Source: Desulfacinum infernum DSM 9756
Lineage (GTDB): Bacteria > Desulfobacterota > Syntrophobacteria > Syntrophobacterales > DSM-9756
Reading direction: 5' to 3'
Assembly (NCBI RefSeq): GCF_900129305.1
Contig: NZ_FQVB01000017.1
Coordinates: forward strand, 1 to 64,000
DNA: 64,000 nt
In this document: positions 37,880-46,407 of the stretch, in pieces
Layout: the number at the start of each line of letters is the position of its first letter
How positions within the stretch are numbered: position 1 is the first letter of the stretch
Made by a program: the position numbers and the translations under genes
The notes under the pieces: model-generated
What the model was told of the DNA's origin: nothing
The model's database searches: none
What the model saw: only the letters and a program-made list of their open reading frames with translations

Positions 37880-38467
37880 ATGTGGAGAATTGCCGTTGGT
37901 GCCGTGGCTGCTCTGGGAGCGGCCTTCATGGTGGCCGATCCTGCGAACGCTTCCTCGACCGTTTTCGGGATCGAGCGGGCCGTGTGGGACTTGGCCTGGA
38001 GATGGATCAACTTCGGTATCCTCATGTTCTTTCTGGTGAAGTACCTCAAGGATCCCTTGGTCAACTTCCTCAAGGGACGGCGCGAGCAGATCGCCCAAGT
38101 CTTCGAGGGGCTCAAGGAGAAGGAAGAGGCCCTCAAACGCCAGCAGGAAGAGCAGGAAGCTCTTCTGGCTCAGCTGGACGAGAAGATCGAAAGTATTCGC
38201 GCCTACTACCACGAGATCGGGCAGGAGGAGAAGGAGAAGATCCTGGCTCAGGCGGAGCTCACGCGCAGACAGATCCTGGAGGACGCCAAGATCGCCGCGG
38301 AGCGCGAGTTTGAAGAGGCCAAGAAGAGGTTCCGAGCGGAAGTGGTGGACATGGCGGTGGCCCTGGCGGAGCAACGGCTCAAAAAGAAGATCACCAAGAA
38401 GGATCAGACCCAATTGCTGCAGGCCTACCTGGGACAACTGGGGCGGATCAAGGCCAAGGCGAGCTGA
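37880..38467 (+). CDS. atpF: ATP synthase subunit b with extra N-terminal hydrophobic segment
   Basis: 195 residues. A first hydrophobic stretch (AVGAVAALGAAFMVADPANAS) looks like a cleavable signal peptide with an Ala-x-Ala end. It precedes the normal membrane anchor (WINFGILMFFLVKYL) and the charged coiled coil (KEKEEALKRQQEEQEALL) with C-terminal KKKITKKDQ. Last gene of the operon; a terminator follows. The delta, alpha, gamma, beta and epsilon genes are not in the window, so F1 must be encoded elsewhere. Confidence 0.9.
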   Translation: MWRIAVGAVAALGAAFMVADPANASSTVFGIERAVWDLAWRWINFGILMFFLVKYLKDPLVNFLKGRREQIAQVFEGLKEKEEALKRQQEEQEALLAQLDEKIESIRAYYHEIGQEEKEKILAQAELTRRQILEDAKIAAEREFEEAKKRFRAEVVDMAVALAEQRLKKKITKKDQTQLLQAYLGQLGRIKAKAS

Positions 38468-38498
38468 AGGTTGGTCACCTTCCGGCGGATTCCCAAAG

Positions 38499-38532
38499 AG
38501 CCCTCTCGGATAATCGGGAGGGCTTTTGTTTT
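38499..38532 (+). terminator. Intrinsic terminator of the Fo operon
   Basis: Ten-pair stem AGCCCTCTCG / CGGGAGGGCT, loop GATAAT, then TTTTGTTTT, starting 31 bases after the atpF stop. Confidence 0.9.
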
Positions 38533-38559
38533 GCGAAATGCAAGGGATGACCACGTTTC

Positions 38560-38962
38560 TGGTAGTCAAGCCCTTCAGGGCTGCCGAGGAATCCCCGGAC
38601 GTTGGACGGGCCATCTGACGTGCTGCTTGTCGTGTCATGGGCTTACCATGGCTCTTCGCCGTGGGTCTGAATCCCCGCGGCTACAAAAGAAGGTGGGGCC
38701 CGGGCAGGCGGATGAAGGAGGCCTGTTGTTGGGCAAGCTCCCAGGAGGCTGTCCGAGAACTCCGGGGATGTCCGCTTTTTTCGTAGCGCAGCCCTTTAGG
38801 GCTGCGAAGGAATCCGCGAACTTCGGGCGGACCTCCGGGTATTCCCTATGACTCCATGGGGTACGATGATCCCTTTCCGCGGGGCTGAAGCCCCGCGGCT
38901 ACGAAGATAACCCAAATCTCCGGCATCTTGAGCCGAGGAGCCATTGTCGGACAGGCTCCTAG
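38560..38962. mobile_element. Degenerate and intact long MITE-like elements
   Basis: A decayed copy spans about 38560-38690 (AAGCCCTTCAGGGCT, then TCCCCGCGGCTAC). A better one spans 38742-38962 with ends GGAGGCTGTCCGAGAACTCC and CATTGTCGGACAGGCTCC and the two standard stem-loops. The right end CTAG supplies the stop of the convergent patatin gene. Confidence 0.75.
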
Positions 38963-39897
38963 AGGAACACAAGGCGGAGTCCGTTTTCGTGGGTCTTGGA
39001 CCGGCTCAGGCGCGTCAGGGGGTTGAGGGCCCGCAGGCGCTGCCGGCGCGCGATCGCGGGGGCGGCTTCCCGCCAGGCGCGATGGCCTTCGTCCACCAGC
39101 TCGTCGAAAAGATGGAAGTCGGACCAGCGGATGTGGGAGACCGCGGGGCGGACCACGAAATCGGCTTCCAGGAGGCGCAGCTTGTTCAGGGCGATGCGGG
39201 ACGCCTCGCTGCTTCGAAGGGCGTATTCCAGGGCCGAATCGGGAAGGGGCTGGATGTCGGAAACGTCGGAAGAGGTTTCAACCGCCACCACGAAGTGGGC
39301 ACCCAGGCGCCGGGCCGGGAGGCACGGGACGTTGTCGATCCAGCCGCCGTCCACCAGAAGGCGGCCGCGGTGACGAACGGGCGGCCCCATTCCGGGAATG
39401 GACGCGCTGGCGCCCAAGGCGCGAAGCAGAGGGCCCTTGACGAAGACCACCTCGTCCCCGGTGAGGATGTCCAGCGCCACGGCTCCGAAGGGCACCGGAA
39501 GTTCCTCGATCCGAACGTCCGGCACCAGTTCCCGGAGCAGCTCCCAGTAGTCGTCTTCCGGAACCAGGCTGGGTTGGGTGACGAGCCGGGTGTAGAAATA
39601 TCCTTTGCGGATCTGCTGACCGAAGCGATCGAAGAGGGATTGGGTGGAGGCGTCCCTGGATTCATCCACCGCGAAGGAAAGGGTGTCCCGGAACCGTTCG
39701 CTTTCCACGAACCCGCGGATCTTTTCCTGCACGACCTGGGCCGAGCCGTAGTGGGCGTAGAGGGCACCGATGATGGCCCCCATGCTGGTGCCCACGAGGG
39801 CGTCGATGGCGATCCTTCGTTCCTCCATGGCTTGCAGGGCGCCCAGGTGGGCCAGGGCGCGGGCCGCTCCTCCGCTCAGAACCAGTGCTGTCTTCAT
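38959..39897 (-). CDS. Patatin-like phospholipase
   Basis: 312 residues. Oxyanion-type LVLSGGAARALAHLG (GGxR/K variant), nucleophile elbow GTSMG with Ser38, and catalytic Asp183 in LLVDGGW form the Ser-Asp dyad of patatins. Probably a cytoplasmic or membrane-associated lipid acyl hydrolase, RssA-like in length. The tail is basic. The stop TAG lies at the CTAG junction of a MITE-like element, so the C-terminus may have been trimmed or changed. Divergent from the AMP nucleosidase gene across 198 bases. Confidence 0.85.
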   Translation of the reverse strand: MKTALVLSGGAARALAHLGALQAMEERRIAIDALVGTSMGAIIGALYAHYGSAQVVQEKIRGFVESERFRDTLSFAVDESRDASTQSLFDRFGQQIRKGYFYTRLVTQPSLVPEDDYWELLRELVPDVRIEELPVPFGAVALDILTGDEVVFVKGPLLRALGASASIPGMGPPVRHRGRLLVDGGWIDNVPCLPARRLGAHFVVAVETSSDVSDIQPLPDSALEYALRSSEASRIALNKLRLLEADFVVRPAVSHIRWSDFHLFDELVDEGHRAWREAAPAIARRQRLRALNPLTRLSRSKTHENGLRLVFL

Positions 39898-40095
39898 GGA
39901 ACCCACTTCCTTTGCGCAAGTTGCCTGCGGGATTGTGGTTGGCGCTTCGGTTCGGCCTGTCGTATGTTGGCACCGCTGATCATTGTTTGGAAGTGACCGG
40001 CATCGTAGCATAAAGAGAAAAACGGCTAAAGCCTGGGCTGCGAAATCGGTGACGGAGCGGACTTGAACGGCGATGGGAGGAGAGAGGGGGCAGTC

Positions 40096-40881
40096 ATGAG
40101 ATTGAAGGAACATGAATATGTGCGGCAGACGCTGGAGCGCTACACGAATCTTTCCCTGGATCGCTTCTGCGAACACGTGATCATCACCAACTTTCGGCGC
40201 TATACCCAATGCTTTCTGGAAAAGACCGGCGGGGAATTCAGTGAGGGGAATTTCCGGGCGGTGACGGTGCCGGACTTGAATTGCACGCTCGTCGATTTCG
40301 GCATCGGTTCCCCCCAGGCCGCCCTGGTGATCCACTGCCTGGCGTACCTGGATCACCTCAAGTCGGTGATCATGCTGGGCATGTGCGGCGGGATCGACGA
40401 CACCCTGGAAGTGGGGGATTTCGTGGTGCCGTCGGCGGCCATCCGCGGCGAGGGGACCAGTCGACACTACCTGCCCCGGGAGTTCCCGGCCATCCCCGCC
40501 TCGTCCGTGAACCTCTTTTGCATCGGGGCCGTCAAGCGGGCGCATCTGGTACCCAAGTGCGGAATCATCTACACCACGGACCGCCGGCTGTGGGAATTCG
40601 ACGAGGCCTTTGTGGACTACCTTCGGACCCAGCGGATTCTGGCCATCGACATGGAGCTGGCGACGCTTTTTGCCGTGTCCTACCGCTACGAGGTGCCCAT
40701 CGGATCCATCATGCTGGTCTCCGACATGCCGTTGCAGCGCCGCGGCATCAAGAGCAAGGAGCTCCATGAGAAGATCTACGAGGACTTCATGGAGACCCAT
40801 ATCGATTTGGGACTGGAGGCGGTCAAGACCTTGGATACCCACTGGGACGAGGTGGCGCGAAAGCTCGCCAGCGAATGGTAA
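40096..40881 (+). CDS. AMP nucleosidase (short form), PNP/UDP phosphorylase family
   Basis: 261 residues. FGIGSPQAALV, MLGMCGGIDDTLEVGDFV, YTTDRRLWEF and the C-terminal AIDMELATLFAV (nucleoside ribose-binding MExA variant) match stand-alone AMP nucleosidases that split AMP into adenine and ribose 5-phosphate. The N-terminal regulatory domain of E. coli Amn is absent, as in many short forms. AGAGGGGG lies before the ATG. A hydrolase gene starts 17 bases later, likely one operon. Other purine phosphorylase-type substrates cannot be excluded. Confidence 0.82.
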   Translation: MRLKEHEYVRQTLERYTNLSLDRFCEHVIITNFRRYTQCFLEKTGGEFSEGNFRAVTVPDLNCTLVDFGIGSPQAALVIHCLAYLDHLKSVIMLGMCGGIDDTLEVGDFVVPSAAIRGEGTSRHYLPREFPAIPASSVNLFCIGAVKRAHLVPKCGIIYTTDRRLWEFDEAFVDYLRTQRILAIDMELATLFAVSYRYEVPIGSIMLVSDMPLQRRGIKSKELHEKIYEDFMETHIDLGLEAVKTLDTHWDEVARKLASEW

Positions 40882-40898
40882 AGAGGCGGGAGGATTGT

Positions 40899-41519
40899 AT
40901 GGAAAGAGTCATGATCGAGGCGGGGACCCACCGGCTGGAAGCGGTTCTGCAGACGGGCAGCAACAAGGAGACGGCGGTCCTGTGCCATCCCCATCCACTC
41001 TACGGAGGCACCATGGATGTGCCGCTTATCCTGGCCCTGGAGCGCGTTTACCGGGAGGTGGGCCTGGGAACGCTCCGCTTCAACTTTCGAGGTGTGGGCC
41101 GGAGCGGCGGGACATACGGGGAAGGGGCCGGCGAGTCGGAAGACGTTCTGGCCGTCTGCCGCTACCTGGTCGACCGGGGGCGTTCGCCCGTGCACCTGGC
41201 GGGCTACTCCTTCGGCGCCTGGGTGGCCCTGAAGGCCTGTGCGGCGGGACTGGATCCGGCAAGCGTCGTGCTCATCTCCCCCGCGGTCACCTTTCTCGAC
41301 TTCATCGGCCTGAGTCTTCCCGAACGTCCGGCCTTGGTGGTTGTGGGGGACCGGGACGACTTCGCCGTCCTGGACCAGGTGCGGTCCTGGTATGAGGGCT
41401 GTCGGGCGGGAACCGCCGTTCGCCGGCTGGAGGTGATCCAGGGATGCGATCACTTCTACTGGGGCAGGGAAGCGGAGGTCGCTTCCCGGGTGCAGGCCTT
41501 TCTCGCGGACTGCCTGTAG
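40899..41519 (+). CDS. Alpha/beta hydrolase, serine type
   Basis: 206 residues. Starts with CHPHPLYGGTMD, the conserved HPHP-x-xGG motif of this small-hydrolase subgroup. FRGVGRSGG and the nucleophile elbow GYSFGA (Ser) follow, with late Asp in VVVGDRDDF and His in GCDHFY, completing the triad. Cytoplasmic. Substrate unknown. GGGAGGATT lies before the ATG. The stop TAG lies in the first bases of a CTGTAGGGGCGAA palindrome. Confidence 0.82.
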   Translation: MERVMIEAGTHRLEAVLQTGSNKETAVLCHPHPLYGGTMDVPLILALERVYREVGLGTLRFNFRGVGRSGGTYGEGAGESEDVLAVCRYLVDRGRSPVHLAGYSFGAWVALKACAAGLDPASVVLISPAVTFLDFIGLSLPERPALVVVGDRDDFAVLDQVRSWYEGCRAGTAVRRLEVIQGCDHFYWGREAEVASRVQAFLADCL

Positions 41520-41545
41520 GGGCGAATGATCCTTCGCCCCTGCAG
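41514..41545. repeat. Palindromic repeat, CTGTAGGGGCGAA family
   Basis: CTGTAGGGGCGAATGATCC / TTCGCCCCTGCAG. The left arm supplies the stop codon of the preceding hydrolase. It lies between two convergent genes, so it may double as a bidirectional terminator-like hairpin. Confidence 0.8.
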
Positions 41546-41583
41546 GTCGTCATGGAACCAAGCCCATTGGCGTCCATTTGGGT

Positions 41584-42411
41584 TCATTCGCGGTTTTCCC
41601 CCATATGGATCGGGCGGCCCGAAAAGAAATCGTCCAGCAGCCGGTTCAGCTCGTCCCGGCATTCGGCATGGAGGGCATGGCCGGCGCCTTCCAGCTCCAC
41701 CAGGACGGCACCCGGGATGCGCCGGGCCAGGATGTGCGCATTTCCCGGGGGCACCAGGACGTCTTCGGTGCCCGTGACCACCAGGGTCGGGACGGAAAGG
41801 GACCCCAGGCGGTCGCAGCAGTCGAAGGTCTGGATGGCGGCCAGTTGGGCATGAAAGGCCTCCGGAGGCTGGAGCGGGACGCTCATCTGGGCCTTCCTGT
41901 AGGCCTCCACCGCCTCCGGATCTTCCTCCATGGCCCGACGGCTGAAGAAGAACGGCAGGTTCTTGCCGATGATCTCTTCCTGGCTCAACCCTTCATTTTC
42001 CGTAAACCGGGCGATGACCTCCGGATCCGGGGAGATCCTGACGTCGCCGCCGCAATGGGTGCAGCCCAGGGCTAGGGCCTGGAAGCGCCCGGGGGCCCGC
42101 AGCACCGTCTCCTGGGCGATCATGCCGCCCATGGAAAGTCCGGCCAGGAAGCAGCGCTCAATGCCCAGGTGATCCATCAGGGCCAGCGTGTCCGAAGCGA
42201 AATCGCTCATGGTGTAGGGGCCGGGAGGCATGGACGAGCGCCCGGCGCCGCGGTTGTCGAAGACGATGGTGGTGTACCGGCGGCTGAAGTAGGGAATCTG
42301 GCCGTACCAGGACCAGGTGCCACCGCCCAGCCCGCTCACCAGGAGGAGCGGCGGGCCGCTTCCATGCACCTCGTAATAAATTTCCACGGAATCCGTTGGG
42401 CAATACGCCAT
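41584..42411 (-). CDS. Alpha/beta-fold hydrolase
   Basis: 275 residues. Motifs: LLLVSGLGGGTWSW (oxyanion region), FDNRGAGRS, nucleophile elbow GLSMGG (Ser), late Asp in VTGTEDVLVPP and His in GAGHALH. Resembles 3-oxoadipate enol-lactonase or related C-C/ester hydrolases, but substrate cannot be assigned. AAGGAGGGG precedes ATG 42411. Convergent with the smaller hydrolase; both are cytosolic. Confidence 0.83.
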   Translation of the reverse strand: MAYCPTDSVEIYYEVHGSGPPLLLVSGLGGGTWSWYGQIPYFSRRYTTIVFDNRGAGRSSMPPGPYTMSDFASDTLALMDHLGIERCFLAGLSMGGMIAQETVLRAPGRFQALALGCTHCGGDVRISPDPEVIARFTENEGLSQEEIIGKNLPFFFSRRAMEEDPEAVEAYRKAQMSVPLQPPEAFHAQLAAIQTFDCCDRLGSLSVPTLVVTGTEDVLVPPGNAHILARRIPGAVLVELEGAGHALHAECRDELNRLLDDFFSGRPIHMGENRE

Positions 42412-42737
42412 GGTTCCCCTCCTTTCCGTTGCCACCTGTATAGGGCCCTCCAGGGCATCGGGTCAAGCGTGTAAGCGGGCTTTTTGATTGTGAGAATCGG
42501 CATGAGGAGCCCCGGTGGGCTGTGCATGCACGCCTAAGGTGCTGTTATCTCACGTCGGATCAGTTGGCATTTTGTGCCTGTGGGAACTTGTGCTATGAAG
42601 CGGCCATGATGTGCCCCGAGCGCCCGACAACGGGCGGATACGCGATGCCAGAGAGGTGCCGAACCATGGAGATGCAGCTCTTTTCCCCGCCGAAGTTTTT
42701 TCCCGCAACGGCTCTTCCCGCAGGCAAGGAGGGGACC
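42412..42737. other. Intergenic stretch without recognised features
   Basis: 326 bases between divergent genes. Codon-like open frames run through it but lack a ribosome site and a credible protein. No repeat-family member or clear promoter was seen. Confidence 0.5.
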
Positions 42738-43121
42738 ATGAACGCTCGCTTTACCGTGCGAAAGGACATCCTGGTGGTGGACAAGGAAACGGGTCTGATG
42801 TGGCAGCGGGGGGCCTCCTCGGATCGTTTGATGTGGCCGGAAGGCTTCGCCTACATTGAGCAGCTCAATCGGGAAAGGTGGGGCGGTTTCGACGACTGGC
42901 GCTATCCCACCCGGGAAGAGCTGGCCACGCTCTTGACGGAAGAGGAGAATCGGGAGACGGGCCTCTACATTGACCCGGTTTTCGGGGACCAGCGCTGCTG
43001 TTGGAGCTCCACGGAGGCGGAGCACCACAGGGCGGTCTACGCCGATTTCTATTACGGCGATCTCTACGTGGTGGAACAGAAGTATGCCAACTTCTTTGTT
43101 CGGGCCGTACGCAACGTTTAG
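42738..43121 (+). CDS. DUF1566 (Lcl C-terminal-like) protein
   Basis: 127 residues matching DUF1566: DKETGLMWQRG, GFDDWRYPTREEL, a central CCWSSTE and the final NFFVRAVRN. The domain is common in delta- and gammaproteobacterial proteins, often exported, with carbohydrate or collagen-related ties. No signal peptide is seen, so this one is probably cytoplasmic. AAGGAGGGG lies just before ATG 42738. trmL begins 25 bases downstream. Confidence 0.8.
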   Translation: MNARFTVRKDILVVDKETGLMWQRGASSDRLMWPEGFAYIEQLNRERWGGFDDWRYPTREELATLLTEEENRETGLYIDPVFGDQRCCWSSTEAEHHRAVYADFYYGDLYVVEQKYANFFVRAVRNV

Positions 43122-43146
43122 GCGGCCGGAAGGCGAAGGGGTTCGG

Positions 43147-43713
43147 ATGCAACGGCGGCCGATGGAACCGCTTTTGGAAGTGGCTTTGGTGGAACCGGAG
43201 ATTCCTCCCAACACCGGCAACGTGGCCCGCACCTGCGCCGCCACGCGCACGCCCCTGCATCTGGTGGAACCCCTGGGATTTCGCATCACGGACCGGCATC
43301 TGAAGAGGGCGGGTCTGGACTATTGGCCCCATGTGCGGGTGCAGGTGCACCCAAGCCTGGATGCCTTCCGCCGGGCCGTGAGGCAACGTCGCCTGGTCTT
43401 CTTTTCCAAGAAAGGTACGCGCGCTTATTACGATTTTCTCTTCCGACCGGGAGATTGCCTCGTCTTCGGATCGGAAACGCGCGGTCTGCCGCAGGAGCTG
43501 TTGGAAAGCGATCCGGACCGAGTCTTATGTATTCCCATGGATTGCGAACAGGTGCGCAGCCTCAATCTGGCCACGGCGGTGGGCGTGGCCCTCTTCGAAG
43601 CCCGCCGGCAGTTGCGCGAGTCGACCGCCCGACGGCTTGGAGAGCCCGCGGGAAGTTTTGCCGCCCGGCCGGAAGCGCTCGGAGGGGAATGCCTGGAGGT
43701 GCGGAGCCGGTGA
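43147..43713 (+). CDS. trmL: tRNA (cytidine/uridine-34 2'-O)-methyltransferase TrmL
   Basis: 188 residues of the SpoU/SPOUT class. EPEIPPNTGNVARTCAA, FGSETRGLP, and the SAM-knot segment QVRSLNLATAVGVALFE are diagnostic. Methylates the wobble base of some Leu tRNAs. A C-terminal tail of about 30 residues extends past the usual end. ATG 43147 is chosen for its AAGGGG upstream; ATG 43162 is also possible. Confidence 0.92.
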   Translation: MQRRPMEPLLEVALVEPEIPPNTGNVARTCAATRTPLHLVEPLGFRITDRHLKRAGLDYWPHVRVQVHPSLDAFRRAVRQRRLVFFSKKGTRAYYDFLFRPGDCLVFGSETRGLPQELLESDPDRVLCIPMDCEQVRSLNLATAVGVALFEARRQLRESTARRLGEPAGSFAARPEALGGECLEVRSR

Positions 43714-43754
43714 AGTCTCGTGCGCAGAGAACAACGAACGTGCAAAGGGTTCCC

Positions 43755-44126
43755 ATGGAAACGTTGAGCAAGGAAAGCTTGCAGTTCAAGATCCTGGAGC
43801 TGTGCCCGGAGGTCCGGGAGATGGGCCTTTACTGCGTGGTCATGGGCAAAGGGAACCGGTACTGAGTGGTCTTCTTTGAGAGCAGGGACTGCTCGAAGAA
43901 GGATCCACCGCTGAGTTCTTTCGTTATCAGAGCCTCCGGCCCACCCAATGGGAACCAGTGGGAGCGGGACTTGCAAAACGCCGTGCGCGAAGCGGAAAGA
44001 AAACTCACAGGAATGGCGAGAAAGCGGAAGCGGTCGAAGAAGTCGGACCATCATCGAATGGCTGGAGCGAGCACGAGTGGCGGAAATAGAGTGGAAAGGC
44101 ATCACCTGGAAAGCTGCCTATGGTGA
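43755..44126 (+). pseudogene. Probable small gene interrupted by an in-frame TGA
   Basis: The frame opens at ATG 43755 (METLSKESLQFKILELCPEV), reads 36 residues to a TGA at 43863-43865, and continues in the same frame (VVFFESRDCSKKDPP) for 86 codons to TGA 44124-44126. The residues around the stop (KGNRY-stop-VVFFES) look like one beta strand, and a single TGG to TGA change would explain it. Either a nonsense mutation, a sequencing error, or a 36-residue real peptide. The last part, rich in Lys/Arg (MARKRKRSKKS), overlaps the next gene. No family recognised. Confidence 0.4.
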
Positions 44127-44577
44127 ACTGTCCATCAAAGAGCTGCTGACCATCCTCAAGGGCTACGGTCCCATGGAGATCCTGAAGTTCCGCAAGCCGG
44201 GGGCCTTCTGGGGTGAGATGAGCGTCTCCCTGACGCCGGATGGTACCAAGGAAATCACCATCTACCATCTGGAAGTGGAGGGGCCCCGGCGCCGGGGACG
44301 GGGCCGCGCGGCGCTCCAGTGCCTCAAGGCCATCTTCAAGGGGGACGTGTTCGTGGAGGACCCGGGGCGGATCATCCGCGTGACCAATGCGGACGAAACG
44401 AGCCTGCCCTTCTGGGTGAAGATGTATGCCGAGGGCGTGATCGACGCTTTGGACAGCGAAGGTCTGAAGATCCCCAGGGACTTGCCGCGGGACAAGGCCC
44501 TCCAGCTCTTCCATGAACTGGAAAAAAGGCGTTCGGACCGTACCCCCGCCCATGCATCCCATGAAAGCGGCAAGTAA
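44077..44577 (+). CDS. GNAT-like protein of unknown role
   Basis: 166 residues from GTG 44077 (GGAG nine bases upstream). GRGRAALQCLKAIF resembles the acetyl-CoA pyrophosphate loop of GNAT enzymes, followed by DVFVEDPG and SLPFWVKMYAEGVID, where N-acetyltransferases have their C-terminal strands. An upstream ATG at 43948 would add 43 unlikely residues. Overlaps the rfaE2 start by about 25 bases, so the two are coupled. Substrate unknown. Confidence 0.6.
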   Translation: MAEIEWKGITWKAAYGELSIKELLTILKGYGPMEILKFRKPGAFWGEMSVSLTPDGTKEITIYHLEVEGPRRRGRGRAALQCLKAIFKGDVFVEDPGRIIRVTNADETSLPFWVKMYAEGVIDALDSEGLKIPRDLPRDKALQLFHELEKRRSDRTPAHASHESGK

Positions 44578-45040
44578 GATACGCTCTCTTGAGGAGGCGG
44601 AGGCCTTGTGCCGGGAGCTGCGGCAGAGGGGCCGGTGCATCGTCTTCACCAACGGCTGCTTCGACCTTCTCCATGTGGGGCATCTGCGCTATCTGGAGGC
44701 CGCCAGGGATCTGGGGGATTTCCTGGTGGTGGGGGTCAACTCGGACCGGTCCGTTCGAACCATCAAGGGCCCGACGAGGCCCATCCTGCCGGAATCGGCC
44801 CGCTCGGAACTGGTGGCGGGCCTGCACTGTGTGGATTGCGTGGTCGTCTTCGACACGCCGGATCCGCTGCCTGTCATCCAACGGCTCACCCCCCATGTGC
44901 TCGTCAAGGGGGCCGACTGGCCCGAAGACAAGATCGTGGGAGCCGACTGGGTGCGCTCCCATGGGGGGCGGGTGGAGCGGATCGCCGTGGTGGCGGGCTA
45001 TTCCACCACATCCATCATCGAACGAATAAAGAAGGATTAA
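44552..45040 (+). CDS. rfaE2: D-glycero-beta-D-manno-heptose 1-phosphate adenylyltransferase
   Basis: 162 residues, the stand-alone second half of HldE. Nucleotidyltransferase motifs: VFTNGCFDLLHVGHL (HxGH), VVGVNSDRSV, and the late AGYSTTSIIERI. Makes ADP-heptose for lipopolysaccharide inner core. Supports a Gram-negative envelope. Start ATG 44552 or 44561; neither has a clear ribosome site, consistent with coupling to the upstream overlapping gene. Confidence 0.93.
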   Translation: MHPMKAASKIRSLEEAEALCRELRQRGRCIVFTNGCFDLLHVGHLRYLEAARDLGDFLVVGVNSDRSVRTIKGPTRPILPESARSELVAGLHCVDCVVVFDTPDPLPVIQRLTPHVLVKGADWPEDKIVGADWVRSHGGRVERIAVVAGYSTTSIIERIKKD

Positions 45041-45124
45041 AGGATTAAGGATTAAGCGGGGTGGGGGCGTGGAGGCCCATGGGGTCATCCCGTCCTTCTA
45101 ATCCTTCAATCCTCTAATCCTTAG
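45034..45124. repeat. AAGGATT heptamer repeats, both orientations
   Basis: Tandem AAGGATTA units at 45034-45058 after rfaE2, and the complementary TAATCCTT units at 45098-45124 facing them, so the region could fold as a long stem between two convergent genes. Same repeat at 49980, 53422 and 62645. Confidence 0.75.
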
Positions 45125-45665
45125 TCCTGAATAGGGATTGCCAGGCGGCGATGACCGCCTCCGCGGCCTTTTCGTGGTTCAGGCCGTCCAGGGGGATCCG
45201 GGCGTCGGCGTAGCGTTGGTAGAGAGGTTTCCGTTCGTCGTAGAGGCCCTGGAGGGTCTGGCCGGGGGCGCGCACCACTCCCCGTGCGTCCAGGTCTCCC
45301 AGCCTCTGTTCCAGGAGGCTGCACGAAAGATCGAGCCACAGGACGATCCCGCGCGTCTTCAGGTGCGCCATGGCCCGTTGGCTGTAGACCACGCTGCCTC
45401 CGGTGGCGATGACGGTGCCGGTCACGTTCAGCCCGCAGACGGCCGCTTCTTCCACGCGCTTGAAGTGGTCCAGACCCGCCTCGGTGATGATTTCGTGCAG
45501 CCTCTTGCCGTGTTCGGCCTGGATGTGAAGGTCGGTGTCCAGAAAGGGAGCGCTCAGGGCCTTGGCGATGAGAACGCCCAGAGTGCTCTTGCCCACCCCC
45601 GGCATTCCGATGAGCACCAGGTTGGAGTCGGCCTTCGTCAGCCGCTTGTCCGTCTTCTTCTCCAT
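45114..45665 (-). CDS. Shikimate kinase-like protein
   Basis: 183 residues. Walker A GMPGVGKST (20-28), DTD (43-45), then ATGGSVV (88-93), where shikimate kinases have GGG. The LID and Arg region LYDERKPLYQRYAD is present. By family it would phosphorylate shikimate for aromatic amino acid synthesis, but the Gly to Ser change and extra N-terminal 15 residues leave room for a related substrate. No other aro genes are nearby. Start at 45665. Confidence 0.72.
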   Translation of the reverse strand: MEKKTDKRLTKADSNLVLIGMPGVGKSTLGVLIAKALSAPFLDTDLHIQAEHGKRLHEIITEAGLDHFKRVEEAAVCGLNVTGTVIATGGSVVYSQRAMAHLKTRGIVLWLDLSCSLLEQRLGDLDARGVVRAPGQTLQGLYDERKPLYQRYADARIPLDGLNHEKAAEAVIAAWQSLFRTKD

Positions 45666-45693
45666 AAACCTTCTCTCCCTCACTCATCACTCA

Positions 45694-46407
45694 TCACTCA
45701 TCACTGATCACGGATCCCGGAATCACGAAACCCTGTTCCCTCAACCGCTGACGGAAGGCCGGCAGCCGTTCCCGGCGATCCTCCAGAATGCTGTCGAATC
45801 GGGCCCGGGCCGTTTCCGGATCCTTGTGACGGCAGAACCGGCGGATGATGCGCTCGCTTCTCTCCTGCAGTCCCCGGGCGTTCTTTTCGTGGAGGCGGCG
45901 AAGCTCTTTTCGGCGCTTGGCGTCCATTTCTCCTTCCTGGACGATCACCTCCAGATAGGCGCGCAGGGGTTCGTCGTACCATTGCAAGAGAAGTCGCCGG
46001 GTTTTCTTGACAAGTCCTTCTTCCAGCTCCCTCCAGAAAGCATCCAGGGATGGCGTCTCTTTACCGGTCCGGTGGGACTCGGCGGCCCGCTGCACGAAGA
46101 AGACGAAGTCGATCTCCAGGTATTCCAGAAGGATCTTTTGAAGGTCCTCCGCCAGGGAGTCGAAGCACTTGGCCAGGTAGCGTCGGCGGTAGCCCGGGCT
46201 GAAGATGACTCCGTGGCTGCGTTCGAACTTGGGGAGGAAGGCGATCTTCCGGTCGCAGAAGCGCTGGACGAAGGCCACCATCTCCCGAAAGTAGGCGTCC
46301 ACGGTCTTGCCCTTTTTGGGAGGTTTTCTCAGCTGCTGGAGTTCGTATTCCAGTTCCAGCTTGAGCTGGGCATCCTGGCGCCGGTCTCTTAGAAAGGAAA
46401 AAACCAT
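45694..46407 (-). CDS. Unknown protein, basic and helical
   Basis: 237 residues with many Arg/Lys and predicted long helices (AQLKLELEYELQQLRKPPKKG; DPETARARFDSILEDRRERL). No membrane segment or known domain. Its ATG overlaps the stop of the upstream Cys-rich gene by one base (TGATG), so the pair is coupled. The C-terminus runs into a heptamer array (SVISDE ends inside CACTCAT-type repeats). Function unknown. Confidence 0.68.
   Translation of the reverse strand: MVFSFLRDRRQDAQLKLELEYELQQLRKPPKKGKTVDAYFREMVAFVQRFCDRKIAFLPKFERSHGVIFSPGYRRRYLAKCFDSLAEDLQKILLEYLEIDFVFFVQRAAESHRTGKETPSLDAFWRELEEGLVKKTRRLLLQWYDEPLRAYLEVIVQEGEMDAKRRKELRRLHEKNARGLQERSERIIRRFCRHKDPETARARFDSILEDRRERLPAFRQRLREQGFVIPGSVISDE

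Noticed and set aside
42412-42737. N-terminal extension of the DUF1566 protein to 42522
   Set aside because: A strong AAGGAGGGG site and the domain start both point to ATG 42738; the extra 72 residues look random.
43863-43865. Selenocysteine at the in-frame TGA
   Set aside because: No SECIS-like stem with a proper loop is obvious downstream, no redox motif surrounds it, and Trp fits the strand better.
45114-45665. Gluconate kinase or adenylylsulfate kinase
   Set aside because: The DTD, ATGG and LYDERxPLY pattern fits shikimate kinases better, although GGS replaces GGG.
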